A DNA stretch of 5,702 nt from Alphaproteobacteria bacterium (GTDB lineage Bacteria > Pseudomonadota > Alphaproteobacteria > RF32 > CAG-977), in the NCBI GenBank assembly GCA_017476085.1, contig JAFVEJ010000243.1:1-5702 (forward strand). Reading direction: 5' to 3'. The translations under genes were made by a program, and so were the position numbers. Positions 1 to 5,281 of this stretch are shown piece after piece. The notes beneath the pieces were generated by a model, which did no database searches, was not told the DNA's origin, and was given only the letters and a program-made list of their open reading frames with translations. Within the stretch, counting starts at the first letter, position 1. Each line of letters opens with the position of its first letter.

Positions 1-348
1 ACGGCACTGGGACAAAGCCTGGGGATGTGAACGCACGATACGGACATCCTCGATACGCGCCTGTTTTGTCCCGAGCAGACAATGCCGAATCCGCAAAAAA
101 TGTTCTCCCGTCACATAAAGCGGCAAATCGCCCAACAACCGATGCATATCCGCCACTCGACCGGCCGCCGAATTTTCCACCGGCAATAAAGCACAAGCGG
201 CTTTTTCCCGGGACACAGCCTCCAAAACCGCTTCGAAAGTCGCATAAAAAAGAAACCTTTTTTCAGGAAAGAGCTGTTTTGCCGCCAAATGCGAAAAAGC
301 GCCCGGCACGCCCTGACAAGCTATGAAATTCTGCGTTTTTTCACTCAT
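1..348 (-). CDS. pheA: Prephenate dehydratase, N-terminal part (runs off left edge)
   Basis: This is the first 116 codons of a prephenate dehydratase, the cytoplasmic enzyme that converts prephenate to phenylpyruvate in phenylalanine synthesis. Translating the minus strand from the ATG at 348 gives family landmarks in the expected order: QGVPGAFSHLAA (residues 12-23), ALLPVENSAAGRVADMHRLL (about 53-72), a GEHFLRIRHCLLG segment, and SHPQALSQCR at the window edge. The spacing matches the first subdomain of the periplasmic-binding-like catalytic fold. The catalytic TRF motif and the ACT regulatory domain would lie outside the window. There is no chorismate mutase domain in front, so this is the monofunctional form, of a type I associate with Alphaproteobacteria. 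The start is supported by a weak purine-rich stretch (AAGG, then GGAAA) upstream. The gene is divergent from the HNH nuclease block and is probably the chromosomal core gene bordering it. The identity is secure; the exact start is slightly less so. Confidence 0.93.
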   Translation of the reverse strand, partial: MSEKTQNFIACQGVPGAFSHLAAKQLFPEKRFLFYATFEAVLEAVSREKAACALLPVENSAAGRVADMHRLLGDLPLYVTGEHFLRIRHCLLGTKQARIEDVRIVRSHPQALSQCR

Positions 349-370
349 TTTTTTCCGAATACCTTTCTTT

Positions 371-399
371 TTTTTGCCAAAAAATTTATTTTTTGTCAA
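371..399 (-). promoter_or_regulatory. Candidate pheA promoter
   Basis: On the minus strand a perfect -35 hexamer TTGACA (394-399) is followed after 17 nt by CAAAAA (371-376), only 3 of 6 to the -10 consensus. It would start a very short leader of roughly 16 nt before the pheA ATG at 348. The same architecture, ending in GGCAAA, recurs in front of the third HNH gene. The weak -10 keeps confidence low. Confidence 0.35.
374..399. repeat. 26-nt quasi-palindrome in the divergent intergenic region
   Basis: The segment has 12-nt arms around a 2-nt centre: TTGCCAAAAAAT on the left and ATTTTTTGTCAA on the right, inverted copies with one mismatch. It lies between pheA and the first HNH gene and overlaps the candidate pheA promoter. 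It could be an operator, or a coincidence of AT-rich promoter sequence. A 25-nt relative with the same ends and spacing is found at 1769-1793. Confidence 0.4.
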
Positions 400-404
400 A
401 ACTC

Positions 405-432
405 TTGTAGTCCGATTTTAATATGATATACT
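405..432 (+). promoter_or_regulatory. Candidate promoter of the HNH nuclease block
   Basis: TTGTAG (405-410) and TATACT (427-432) are spaced by 16 nt. A TG one base ahead of the -10 (424-425) makes an extended -10 element. The predicted start would be near 439, leaving a leader of about 55 nt before the ATG at 494. It is the best promoter-like match upstream of the first HNH gene and is divergent from pheA. Confidence 0.5.
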
Positions 433-493
433 CTTTTTAAGGGAATATAAGCAAGCGTCTATTTTTGCCTTGCAAGGACGAAAGGATACTTTT

Positions 494-1168
494 ATGGAAC
501 CGTTAAAACTGGAACAAGCCAAACGTTCCGACCGCTTTAGCCATAAAAAGCGTGATAATTCTCAAAATCGCGGCGCGAGTCCGAAGCGCCCGTCTTCCAA
601 TTCTCATGAACAGCAGCTGCCGAAAGAATTTTTGGGGATTCCCTGCAAAAGAGTTACTTTTAAAGTCCCTCCGAAAGAGGAACGCGAAGCAATGCGCTTG
701 GAATTTGAAATGGGCAAACGCGCCGAATTTATTAAGTATCTGGCAGAGACGCAGCAGGAAGCTTTAAAACGTGCCGGCGTTACGGCCAAACAGCTGGAAG
801 GCATGAAAAAAGGTTATACGCCGCACGGTTTCAATACGCATCACAAACTGCCGATTCATGGCGGCGGCACAAACGATTTTTCGAATCTGATTTTAATCCC
901 TCGGGAACCATGGCACGATATGATGCACTATCATCTGATCAATCCGCAAACAAAAGGACTGCAGGAAGGAAATGAAAAACAAATTGTCATTCCCTATCCG
1001 GAAACCCCTGTTTTTGAACCGTCTCCTCAATATAAATTCCTGGAGAAATGGACGAAAAAAGGGCGTAAAACCTATGGCAAGAACAAAAACACCTCCCTCA
1101 GAGATGTTGAAGACGAAGCCAAACGCAGAATTTTCTTAGCTCAGATAAATCGAAACTCGGGACGCTGA
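494..1168 (+). CDS. HNH nuclease, colicin/polymorphic-toxin type (paralogue 1 of 3)
   Basis: This is a 224-residue basic protein with a beta-beta-alpha-metal (HNH) nuclease core like the DNase domains of colicins, S-type pyocins and polymorphic toxins. In those families the core binds a divalent metal and cleaves DNA. The motif is G-F-N-T-H-H-K-L-P at 112-120 (H116, H117), then GGGTNDFSNL with N131, then H141 and H145. The H-14-N-10-H-4-H spacing nearly matches colicin E9. A P-Q-T-x(7)-G-x(5)-IP element follows at about 151-167, also seen in polymorphic-toxin HNH domains. Residues 1-43 are polar and basic, and 181-224 form a Lys/Arg-rich tail. No signal peptide or delivery domain is visible. 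The ATG at 494 is chosen over an upstream TTG (470) because AAAGGA at 481-486 sits 7 nt before it. The next gene begins 2 nt after the stop. The fold assignment is strong; a toxin role is inference. Confidence 0.85.
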   Translation: MEPLKLEQAKRSDRFSHKKRDNSQNRGASPKRPSSNSHEQQLPKEFLGIPCKRVTFKVPPKEEREAMRLEFEMGKRAEFIKYLAETQQEALKRAGVTAKQLEGMKKGYTPHGFNTHHKLPIHGGGTNDFSNLILIPREPWHDMMHYHLINPQTKGLQEGNEKQIVIPYPETPVFEPSPQYKFLEKWTKKGRKTYGKNKNTSLRDVEDEAKRRIFLAQINRNSGR

Positions 1169-1170
1169 AT

Positions 1171-1761
1171 ATGGCTGATTATATTCAACATACGCTGACA
1201 AAAGCGGAAAAAGAAGCGCGGCGGGCAGAACGTCTGCGGCAGCAGGAACAGGAAAGACAAGCTAAAATCGCCGCCCTGCCCGACCGGGTTCACGGCATTC
1301 CTGTTGTGGAAGTATCTTACACAGCCGCCGACAAAAAACATGTCAAAGAAATGCGGCATGAGTTTACGGGAATGCGCAGAGCCTTTTTAAAAGAATTGGC
1401 AGCCACACAAACCGATGCGCTTAAACAAATCGGTTTTTCAGACAATATGATCGCTCTTTTAGCCAAGGGAGAAACTCCGAACGGATTTAACGTGCATCAC
1501 AAAATGCCGTTGGCCGGCGGAGGAAAAAACGAATTTTCCAACTTCATTTTAATAAAAAACGATCCGTATCACACAGATATTCATAAAGTATCCGATCTTC
1601 AGATATCCGCAATGAATCCCGGAGAAACCAAAACCGTTAAAATTCCGATGCCGCAGGGAAGCATTTTTATTCCGCCCGAACAGCAGCAAACCAGAACGCA
1701 AACGGCAATCAAATCGCCGGTTTCGACGGTTTTGCTGCAAAAAATGCAAAAAACGCGATAA
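1171..1761 (+). CDS. HNH nuclease, colicin/polymorphic-toxin type (paralogue 2 of 3)
   Basis: This 196-residue homologue of the preceding protein aligns with it from residue 42 (GIP-V-EVSY) onward. Residues 9-35 are strongly charged (KAEKEARRAERLRQQEQERQ) and probably form a helix or coiled coil. The nuclease core has N-G-F-N-V-H-H-K-M-P with H109 and H110, then GGGKNEFSNF with N124, then H134 and H138, so all metal and catalytic positions are kept. The segment KNDPYH and the later MNPGETKTVKIPMPQGSIF (148-166) closely resemble what I recall of HNH toxin tips of Rhs and MafB-like proteins. Only 2 nt separate it from the upstream stop, and the ribosome-binding site is poor (CGGGA, about 9 nt before ATG), so translation is probably coupled to the first gene. 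It has no signal peptide or membrane segment. DNase activity is expected from the family; the biological role is unknown. Confidence 0.85.
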   Translation: MADYIQHTLTKAEKEARRAERLRQQEQERQAKIAALPDRVHGIPVVEVSYTAADKKHVKEMRHEFTGMRRAFLKELAATQTDALKQIGFSDNMIALLAKGETPNGFNVHHKMPLAGGGKNEFSNFILIKNDPYHTDIHKVSDLQISAMNPGETKTVKIPMPQGSIFIPPEQQQTRTQTAIKSPVSTVLLQKMQKTR

Positions 1762-1766
1762 AAAAA

Positions 1767-1795
1767 TAGACAAAATTTTGTTTTTATGGCAAACT
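1767..1795 (+). promoter_or_regulatory. Candidate internal promoter before the third HNH gene
   Basis: TAGACA (1767-1772) and CAAACT (1790-1795) are separated by 17 nt in the 72-nt gap between paralogues 2 and 3. The -10 match is only 3 of 6. The segment 1769-1793 matches the minus-strand element at 375-399 at 19 of 25 positions, including GACAAAA at one end and TGGCAAA at the other. The shared element could be a lineage-specific promoter or a regulator-binding site. Confidence 0.35.
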
Positions 1796-1833
1796 TTTTT
1801 TAATGAACGATTCTGTTAAGAAGGGTATCGATT

Positions 1834-2409
1834 ATGGTTAAAGAAGATAAGTTTGTTCACGCAAAACGCAAAGGCAAAAAAGAAGGGAAGCCTAAAAAAA
1901 CGCAGGAGCAGCTGAACGCCGCCCAAGGCAAATTTCCTTTTACGGAAATTAACGGCTTTAAATTAAAGGAAGTCGAATGGACCGTTCCCGATCAGAAAAC
2001 CCGTAAAAGACGCCGCAGCGCATTCAACAAAGTGCGCGAAGAATTTCTGCGTCACATCGGCGCGACAATGGAGCCGGCTTTGCGCGACATGGGACTGACG
2101 GACAAACAAATCGAACAAGTCAAAAGAGGATCGGCGCCGAACGGCTATAACGTGCATCACAAACTGCCCATTCACGGCGGCGGACAAAATGTGTTTTCCA
2201 ATCTGATCCTGATGCCGATCAAACCGCATGACGAATTACATCACATTGTTATGGATCCGCAGGTTGCGCAAATGCAAACCGGCGATTCTAAAAAGGTTGT
2301 CATTCCTTGGACGGATGACATGGTTTATGTTGATCCTGAACGCAAAAAATCTCAGCCGCAAAAAGCCGTTTTGGCGGCCAAAGTTATGGAAGCCCGTAGA
2401 GGACGATAA
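1834..2409 (+). CDS. HNH nuclease, colicin/polymorphic-toxin type (paralogue 3 of 3)
   Basis: This is a 191-residue third copy of the family. Residues 3-22 are very basic (KEDKFVHAKRKGKKEGKPKK), likely a nucleic-acid-binding tail. A strand EVEWTVPD (46-53) and a helix RSAFNKVREEFLRHIGAT lead into the HNH core: N-G-Y-N-V-H-H-K-L-P with H108 and H109, GGGQNVFSNL with N123, H132, and H136 or H137. The Asn-to-His distance is 9, one less than in the two neighbours and the same as in colicin E9. A G-D-S-K-K-VVIP element (150-158) and a Lys/Arg-rich C-terminus follow. A good ribosome-binding site (AAGAAGGG, 1818-1825) lies 8 nt before the ATG. A terminator stands 18 nt past the stop, closing the block. 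No immunity-like gene follows. Nuclease function is inferred from motif conservation. Confidence 0.85.
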   Translation: MVKEDKFVHAKRKGKKEGKPKKTQEQLNAAQGKFPFTEINGFKLKEVEWTVPDQKTRKRRRSAFNKVREEFLRHIGATMEPALRDMGLTDKQIEQVKRGSAPNGYNVHHKLPIHGGGQNVFSNLILMPIKPHDELHHIVMDPQVAQMQTGDSKKVVIPWTDDMVYVDPERKKSQPQKAVLAAKVMEARRGR

Positions 2410-2427
2410 GTTTTTTCCTCAAATCAT

Positions 2428-2459
2428 AAAAAGCCTTCAGCTGTGTGAAGGCTTTTTTT
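2428..2459 (+). terminator. Intrinsic terminator of the HNH block
   Basis: A perfect 12-bp stem (AAAAAGCCTTCA / TGAAGGCTTTTT) with a 6-nt loop is followed directly by further T residues. It begins 18 nt after the third HNH stop codon, so transcription of the trio should end here. The A-rich left arm may let it work on the other strand as well. Confidence 0.9.
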
Positions 2460-2489
2460 CTGTTTCAAACAAAAGAATAATCTAAAAAA

Positions 2490-2516
2490 GTCTTAAAGAC
2501 GAAAGTCTGTATAGAC
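2490..2516. repeat. Alternating GTCT/AGAC half-site cluster before the HTH gene
   Basis: GTCT at 2490, AGAC at 2497, GTCT at 2505 and AGAC at 2513 occur in strict alternation with spacers of 3, 4 and 4 nt, giving overlapping inverted repeats. The cluster sits just upstream of, and partly within, the putative -35 region of the small LuxR-type gene. It could be an autoregulatory operator. With 4-nt half-sites, chance is not excluded. Confidence 0.4.
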
Positions 2517-2538
2517 AAACGATAGTTTTAGATATAAT
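2510..2538 (+). promoter_or_regulatory. Candidate promoter of the small HTH gene
   Basis: A perfect -10 TATAAT lies at 2533-2538. Upstream, TATAGA (2510-2515) is at 17 nt and the better-looking TAGACA (2512-2517) is at 15 nt. Transcription would start near 2545, leaving a leader of about 50 nt that is AT-rich and shows no obvious structure. Confidence 0.55.
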
Positions 2539-2597
2539 CTTTTGGTGATTTAAAAATAAATAAAACTACTTAAAATTGTATATCAGAGGGCTTGAAA

Positions 2598-2837
2598 ATG
2601 AAAGAAAACAAATTATCGAACGGAAATACATATCATTTGACACCGCAGCAGATGAAAGCTTTGAACTATTTAGCACAAGGGCTGCGGAATAAAGAGATAG
2701 CAAATCGAATGAAACTGTCCGAATCAACGATCAAACAACATGTATCCGGAATTATGTTGCGCTTAGGCGTCAACACCAGAACGGCTGTTGTCGTCAAAGC
2801 GCAGGAACTAGGATTGATCCGATTGACGTACTTTTAA
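2598..2837 (+). CDS. Small stand-alone LuxR/GerE-type HTH transcriptional regulator
   Basis: This 79-residue protein consists almost entirely of a LuxR C-terminal (GerE-type) helix-turn-helix domain. The pattern LTPQQMKALNYLAQGL (15-30), then NKEIANRM-LSESTIKQHVSGI, then LRLGVNTRTAVVVKAQELGLI matches the four-helix family signature, with the recognition helix around SESTIKQHVSGI. The Glu usual in the first helix (as in LT-x-RE) is replaced by Gln. There is no receiver, autoinducer or sensor domain, so any control is by abundance or a partner protein. The ATG at 2598 is chosen over an in-frame TTG at 2592 because AGAGGG (2585-2590) is 7 nt from the ATG and only 1 nt from the TTG. It lies between the HNH block terminator and the convergent Fic gene and has its own promoter-like sequence. 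Its targets are unknown; neighbouring genes or its own promoter are natural guesses. Confidence 0.88.
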   Translation: MKENKLSNGNTYHLTPQQMKALNYLAQGLRNKEIANRMKLSESTIKQHVSGIMLRLGVNTRTAVVVKAQELGLIRLTYF

Positions 2838-2844
2838 AACCAAA

Positions 2845-2870
2845 GGCGGTTCTTTGAAAAAAGAACCGCC
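2845..2870. terminator. Hairpin terminator shared by convergent genes
   Basis: A perfect 10-bp GC-rich stem (GGCGGTTCTT / AAGAACCGCC) with a 6-nt loop lies between the HTH stop (2837) and the Fic stop (2878). On the minus strand it is followed by TTTGGTTTT, so it should terminate the Fic transcript. On the plus strand no U-tract follows, so termination there is less certain. Confidence 0.7.
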
Positions 2871-2877
2871 TACGGAT

Positions 2878-3804
2878 TTATATTGTTTTTAAGCATTTAT
2901 TTTTCAGGAAATTTCTGATTCTTGTTTCGTCTTTCCCCTCATAAAAAGAGATCAAAAGCGTTTTGAACTCTTCCACCGATTTTTCGGGAACGACAAGAAC
3001 GCCGCAAGCGTGAGCGATCAAAAAATGATTGGCGAAAATAATCGCGGCGCGTTTATTGCCGTCGATAAATATTTGCGACTTCATACAATACAGGCACAAA
3101 TCCGCCCCGATGTCTGCGGCAGATTTGTCCGCCGAAACAAGCGCGTTGATTTTGCCTTTGATATCGGCTTCGACCGGCAAAGGCGGTGTGTAATCCGTTC
3201 CGCCGATCGTTACCGGAACAGCCCTAACCTGTCCGCCGTTCGTGTAAAAGCCTTCGTTGATCAGACGGGCGATATAGCACAGCAAATGGAAGTCCGTTTT
3301 GGACACCGTAACATCTTTATCTAAAATGAACTCCCAAGCGTGCTTCAAGTTCAAAATTTTCTGCACATCGGAAGCCTTGACGCCGTTGACAATGCCGTTT
3401 TCCAAAATCGCTTCCGTCTGCGGGAACGTTGTCGCCACTCCCTCCAAAACCGCCTGATCGTAAATCAGATTTTTCATATTGGCGCGGGCAAAGTCAATAT
3501 TCAACAAAACAGACGCAGACAACTCCCCTTCAACATATCCTAAAATGACAAGCTCTTTTTCGACTTTGCGCAATTCCTTTTTCAACGCGCGCAGTTCTAT
3601 CGCCTGGCGCGTCATTAAAGCGAAAAGCTCGTCACTGTACTTGTCAATAAAAACCGACGTGTTTTTACCGGCAACACGCTTGCGGATATAAATAAACTTT
3701 TCCGCACCGCGCGGCTTGACCTCGACGGAACCGTCAAAAGGTATCAACCGCATCCGCGATTGCAAATCCGCTTTAAGCGTTAAAAGCTGCTGTAAATCCA
3801 ACAT
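2878..3804 (-). CDS. Fic-fold protein with Gln in place of the catalytic His
   Basis: This 308-residue protein has a Fic domain in its C-terminal half. Fic enzymes usually transfer AMP or another nucleotide moiety to target proteins. The core loop reads SQIFIDGNKR at 243-252, where the classical motif is HPF-x-(D/E)-GN-(G/K)-R. F246, D248, G249, N250, K251 and R252 are kept, but the His is Q244. A flap-like segment (GGQVRAVPVTIGGTDYTPPLP, about 190-210) and an inhibitory-helix-like element (VLEGVATTF, E121-G122) also fit class II Fic proteins, though the usual Ser/Thr four residues before the Glu is Gln117. Residues 1-110 include a charged, probably coiled-coil stretch (about 66-86). From memory, a subgroup of Fic-like proteins carries QxF-x-DGNKR, so this is probably a lineage trait and not decay. 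The start has AGAGG 3 nt upstream of the ATG. Adenylylation is doubtful; the substrate is unknown. Confidence 0.85.
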   Translation of the reverse strand: MLDLQQLLTLKADLQSRMRLIPFDGSVEVKPRGAEKFIYIRKRVAGKNTSVFIDKYSDELFALMTRQAIELRALKKELRKVEKELVILGYVEGELSASVLLNIDFARANMKNLIYDQAVLEGVATTFPQTEAILENGIVNGVKASDVQKILNLKHAWEFILDKDVTVSKTDFHLLCYIARLINEGFYTNGGQVRAVPVTIGGTDYTPPLPVEADIKGKINALVSADKSAADIGADLCLYCMKSQIFIDGNKRAAIIFANHFLIAHACGVLVVPEKSVEEFKTLLISFYEGKDETRIRNFLKNKCLKTI

Positions 3805-3811
3805 TTTCCTC

Positions 3812-3856
3812 TTTGGGGTACAAATTAAATTTTATTACGCAATTTTGCACCCCAAA
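3812..3856. promoter_or_regulatory. Inverted-repeat operator candidate upstream of the Fic gene
   Basis: The arms are TTTGGGGTACAAATT (3812-3826) and AATTTTGCACCCCAAA (3841-3856). They are inverted copies apart from one mismatch and one extra A, and are separated by 14 nt. The outer half of each arm, TTTGGGGT, is an exact match. One arm overlaps the putative -10 and the other lies in the leader just before the ribosome-binding site, a typical repressor-site layout. It could also form a hairpin in the mRNA leader. Confidence 0.55.
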
Positions 3857-3870
3857 AAGAAACGAGTCAA
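3842..3870 (-). promoter_or_regulatory. Candidate promoter of the Fic gene
   Basis: On the minus strand TTGACT (3865-3870) and CAAAAT (3842-3847) are separated by exactly 17 nt, with 5 of 6 and 4 of 6 consensus matches. The predicted start is near 3835, about 30 nt before the ATG at 3804. The -10 lies inside one arm of the inverted repeat. Confidence 0.5.
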
Positions 3871-3908
3871 CGATTATTTGTCCGACTTTATGCCGTTGCA
3901 TTTCCGGC

Positions 3909-3934
3909 GAGCCTATGAAAGAAATTCTGTAAAA
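3909..3934 (+). repeat. IS256-family left terminal inverted repeat
   Basis: This 26-nt end has the inner block TTCTGTAAAA (3925-3934), shared exactly with the right end, and the middle block TGAAAGA (3916-3922). It differs from the right repeat at five positions. A second 14-nt subterminal match (3947-3960, beginning GATCTT) mirrors 5329-5342. Confidence 0.8.
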
Positions 3935-3968
3935 GTATAAACGGCGGATCTTTTGTGTTATACGAACC

Positions 3969-3976
3969 AAAGGAGG
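3969..3976 (+). promoter_or_regulatory. Strong ribosome-binding site of the transposase
   Basis: AAAGGAGG stands 9 nt before the ATG at 3986. This decides the start against an in-frame TTG at 3953. It is a near-perfect anti-16S match, stronger than any site in the host genes here. Confidence 0.85.
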
Positions 3977-3985
3977 CCTATAAAG

Positions 3986-5242
3986 ATGGCGAAAAGAGAA
4001 AAGAAGCCCGTACATCATATTCAAATGACGGCAGGTAAACGTCAGATTATCCGGGAACTCTTACAGGAGTACGAGATTAAGTCAGCACAGGACATCCAGG
4101 AGGCATTGAAAGATCTTCTGGGAGGCACCATCAAGGAGATGATGGAGGCAGAGATGGAAGATCATCTGGGATATGGGAAGTCCGAGCGTATAGAGCGCAC
4201 AGAGATTAACGACTACCGGAATGGGACAAAGCCTAAAACAGTCAATTCCAACTATGGGAGCTTTACCATAGAAGTCCCTCAGGATAGAGACGCTTCTTAC
4301 GAACCGCATGTAGTTAAGAAGCATCAGAAGGACATCACAGACATAGACAGCAAGATCATATCCATGTATGCGAAAGGGATGACCACCAGGCAGATATCCG
4401 ATATAATCAAGGAAATATATGGTTTTGAAGCTTCGGAAGGTTTTATTTCCGATGTTACGGATAAAGTTTTCCCCAAGATAGAGGAATGGCAGAACAGACC
4501 TCTGTCCGCAGTGTATCCGATTGTATTTATAGACGCCATTCACTTTTCCGTCAGGGAAGACAGTATCATCCAGAAATTAGCCGGATATATAGTTCTCGGC
4601 ATCAATGAGGAAGGAATGAAAGAAGTCCTGACCATAGAGGTTGGCGAGAATGAGAGCAGCAAATATTGGCTTGGAGTTTTTAATGGTCTCAAGAATCGTG
4701 GTGTAAAAGACGTCCGGATCCTGTGTTCGGACGGTCTCACCGGGCTAAAGGAGGCGGTTCAGACGGCGTTTCCCAAAACGGAGCATCAGCGCTGCATCGT
4801 TCATTTGGTCAGAAATACGCTGAAGTACGTCCCAAACAAAGACATGAAACCCTTTGCCAGGGATCTGAAAACCATATACACGGCACCCGATGAAAAAACA
4901 GCGCTTAAGCGATTGGAAGCAGTGGCTGATAAATGGACGCCATCATACCCTATGGCAATGAAACGATGGACGGATAACTGGGACGTGATCAGCCCTATTT
5001 TCAAGTTTTCAGCGGATGTCAGAAAGGCTTTTTATACGACGAATGCAATCGAAAGTTTAAATGCTTCATTCCGGAAACTAAACCGTCAAAGAAGCGTTTT
5101 CCCAAGCCCGCAGGCTCTCTTAAAAGCGCTGTACCTGTCCATGTTTGAAGCAACCAAAAAATGGACGATTCCAATCCGGAACTGGGGAAAAGTACACGGA
5201 GAGTTAGAAATAATGTATCCGGGTCGGTTACAAGAATCCTAA
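3986..5242 (+). CDS. IS256-family (mutator-type) DDE transposase
   Basis: This is a 418-residue transposase, a normal length for the family, which catalyses cut-and-paste or copy-out/paste-in movement of the element. The order of features is intact. An N-terminal region has the family block EMMEAEMEDHLGY (51-63) and YRNG (77-80). A helix-turn-helix-like stretch is MTTRQISDIIKEIYG (132-146). The catalytic triad is D183 (in FIDAIHF), D249 (in CSDGLTGL) and E356 (in TTNAIESLN). The conserved H-x-x-C-x-x-H signature is at H267, C270 and H273. No frameshift or internal stop is visible, so the enzyme is probably active. The best relatives I recall are from Firmicutes, which with the strong ribosome-binding site hints at transfer from that phylum (inference). 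It is flanked by matching terminal repeats and followed by a large palindrome. Confidence 0.95.
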   Translation: MAKREKKPVHHIQMTAGKRQIIRELLQEYEIKSAQDIQEALKDLLGGTIKEMMEAEMEDHLGYGKSERIERTEINDYRNGTKPKTVNSNYGSFTIEVPQDRDASYEPHVVKKHQKDITDIDSKIISMYAKGMTTRQISDIIKEIYGFEASEGFISDVTDKVFPKIEEWQNRPLSAVYPIVFIDAIHFSVREDSIIQKLAGYIVLGINEEGMKEVLTIEVGENESSKYWLGVFNGLKNRGVKDVRILCSDGLTGLKEAVQTAFPKTEHQRCIVHLVRNTLKYVPNKDMKPFARDLKTIYTAPDEKTALKRLEAVADKWTPSYPMAMKRWTDNWDVISPIFKFSADVRKAFYTTNAIESLNASFRKLNRQRSVFPSPQALLKALYLSMFEATKKWTIPIRNWGKVHGELEIMYPGRLQES

Positions 5243-5281
5243 AACATATTTGACAGAGAACTGGTAGCCGTATAGTATCAA

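Noticed and set aside
27..326. Open frame of 99 codons on the plus strand
   Set aside because: It is the complement of the well-supported pheA frame; its product is Pro/Lys-rich without any recognisable motif.
451..477. Possible leader hairpin (GCAAG with CTTGC) and the palindrome CCTTGCAAGG before HNH copy 1
   Set aside because: The stem is only 5 bp with a long loop, and a 10-nt palindrome is common by chance; no riboswitch or attenuator pattern.
1770..1781. 12-nt palindrome ACAAAATTTTGT followed by T residues after HNH copy 2
   Set aside because: Without a spacer its AT-only centre could form only a 3-4 bp stem, so it is not a credible terminator; it is treated as part of the promoter-like element.
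3010..3691. Several plus-strand open frames of 67-104 codons
   Set aside because: All are antisense shadows of the Fic gene, with compositions typical of reversed coding sequence.
3773..4024. 83-codon minus-strand frame spanning the Fic promoter and IS left end
   Set aside because: It crosses the IS boundary and reads through the promoter and terminal repeat; I checked whether it could carry the missing half of the truncated fic gene and saw no Fic motif.
4082..4543. 153-codon open frame on the minus strand
   Set aside because: It lies entirely within the IS256 transposase coding region, which has all catalytic motifs; no ribosome-binding site or family signature.
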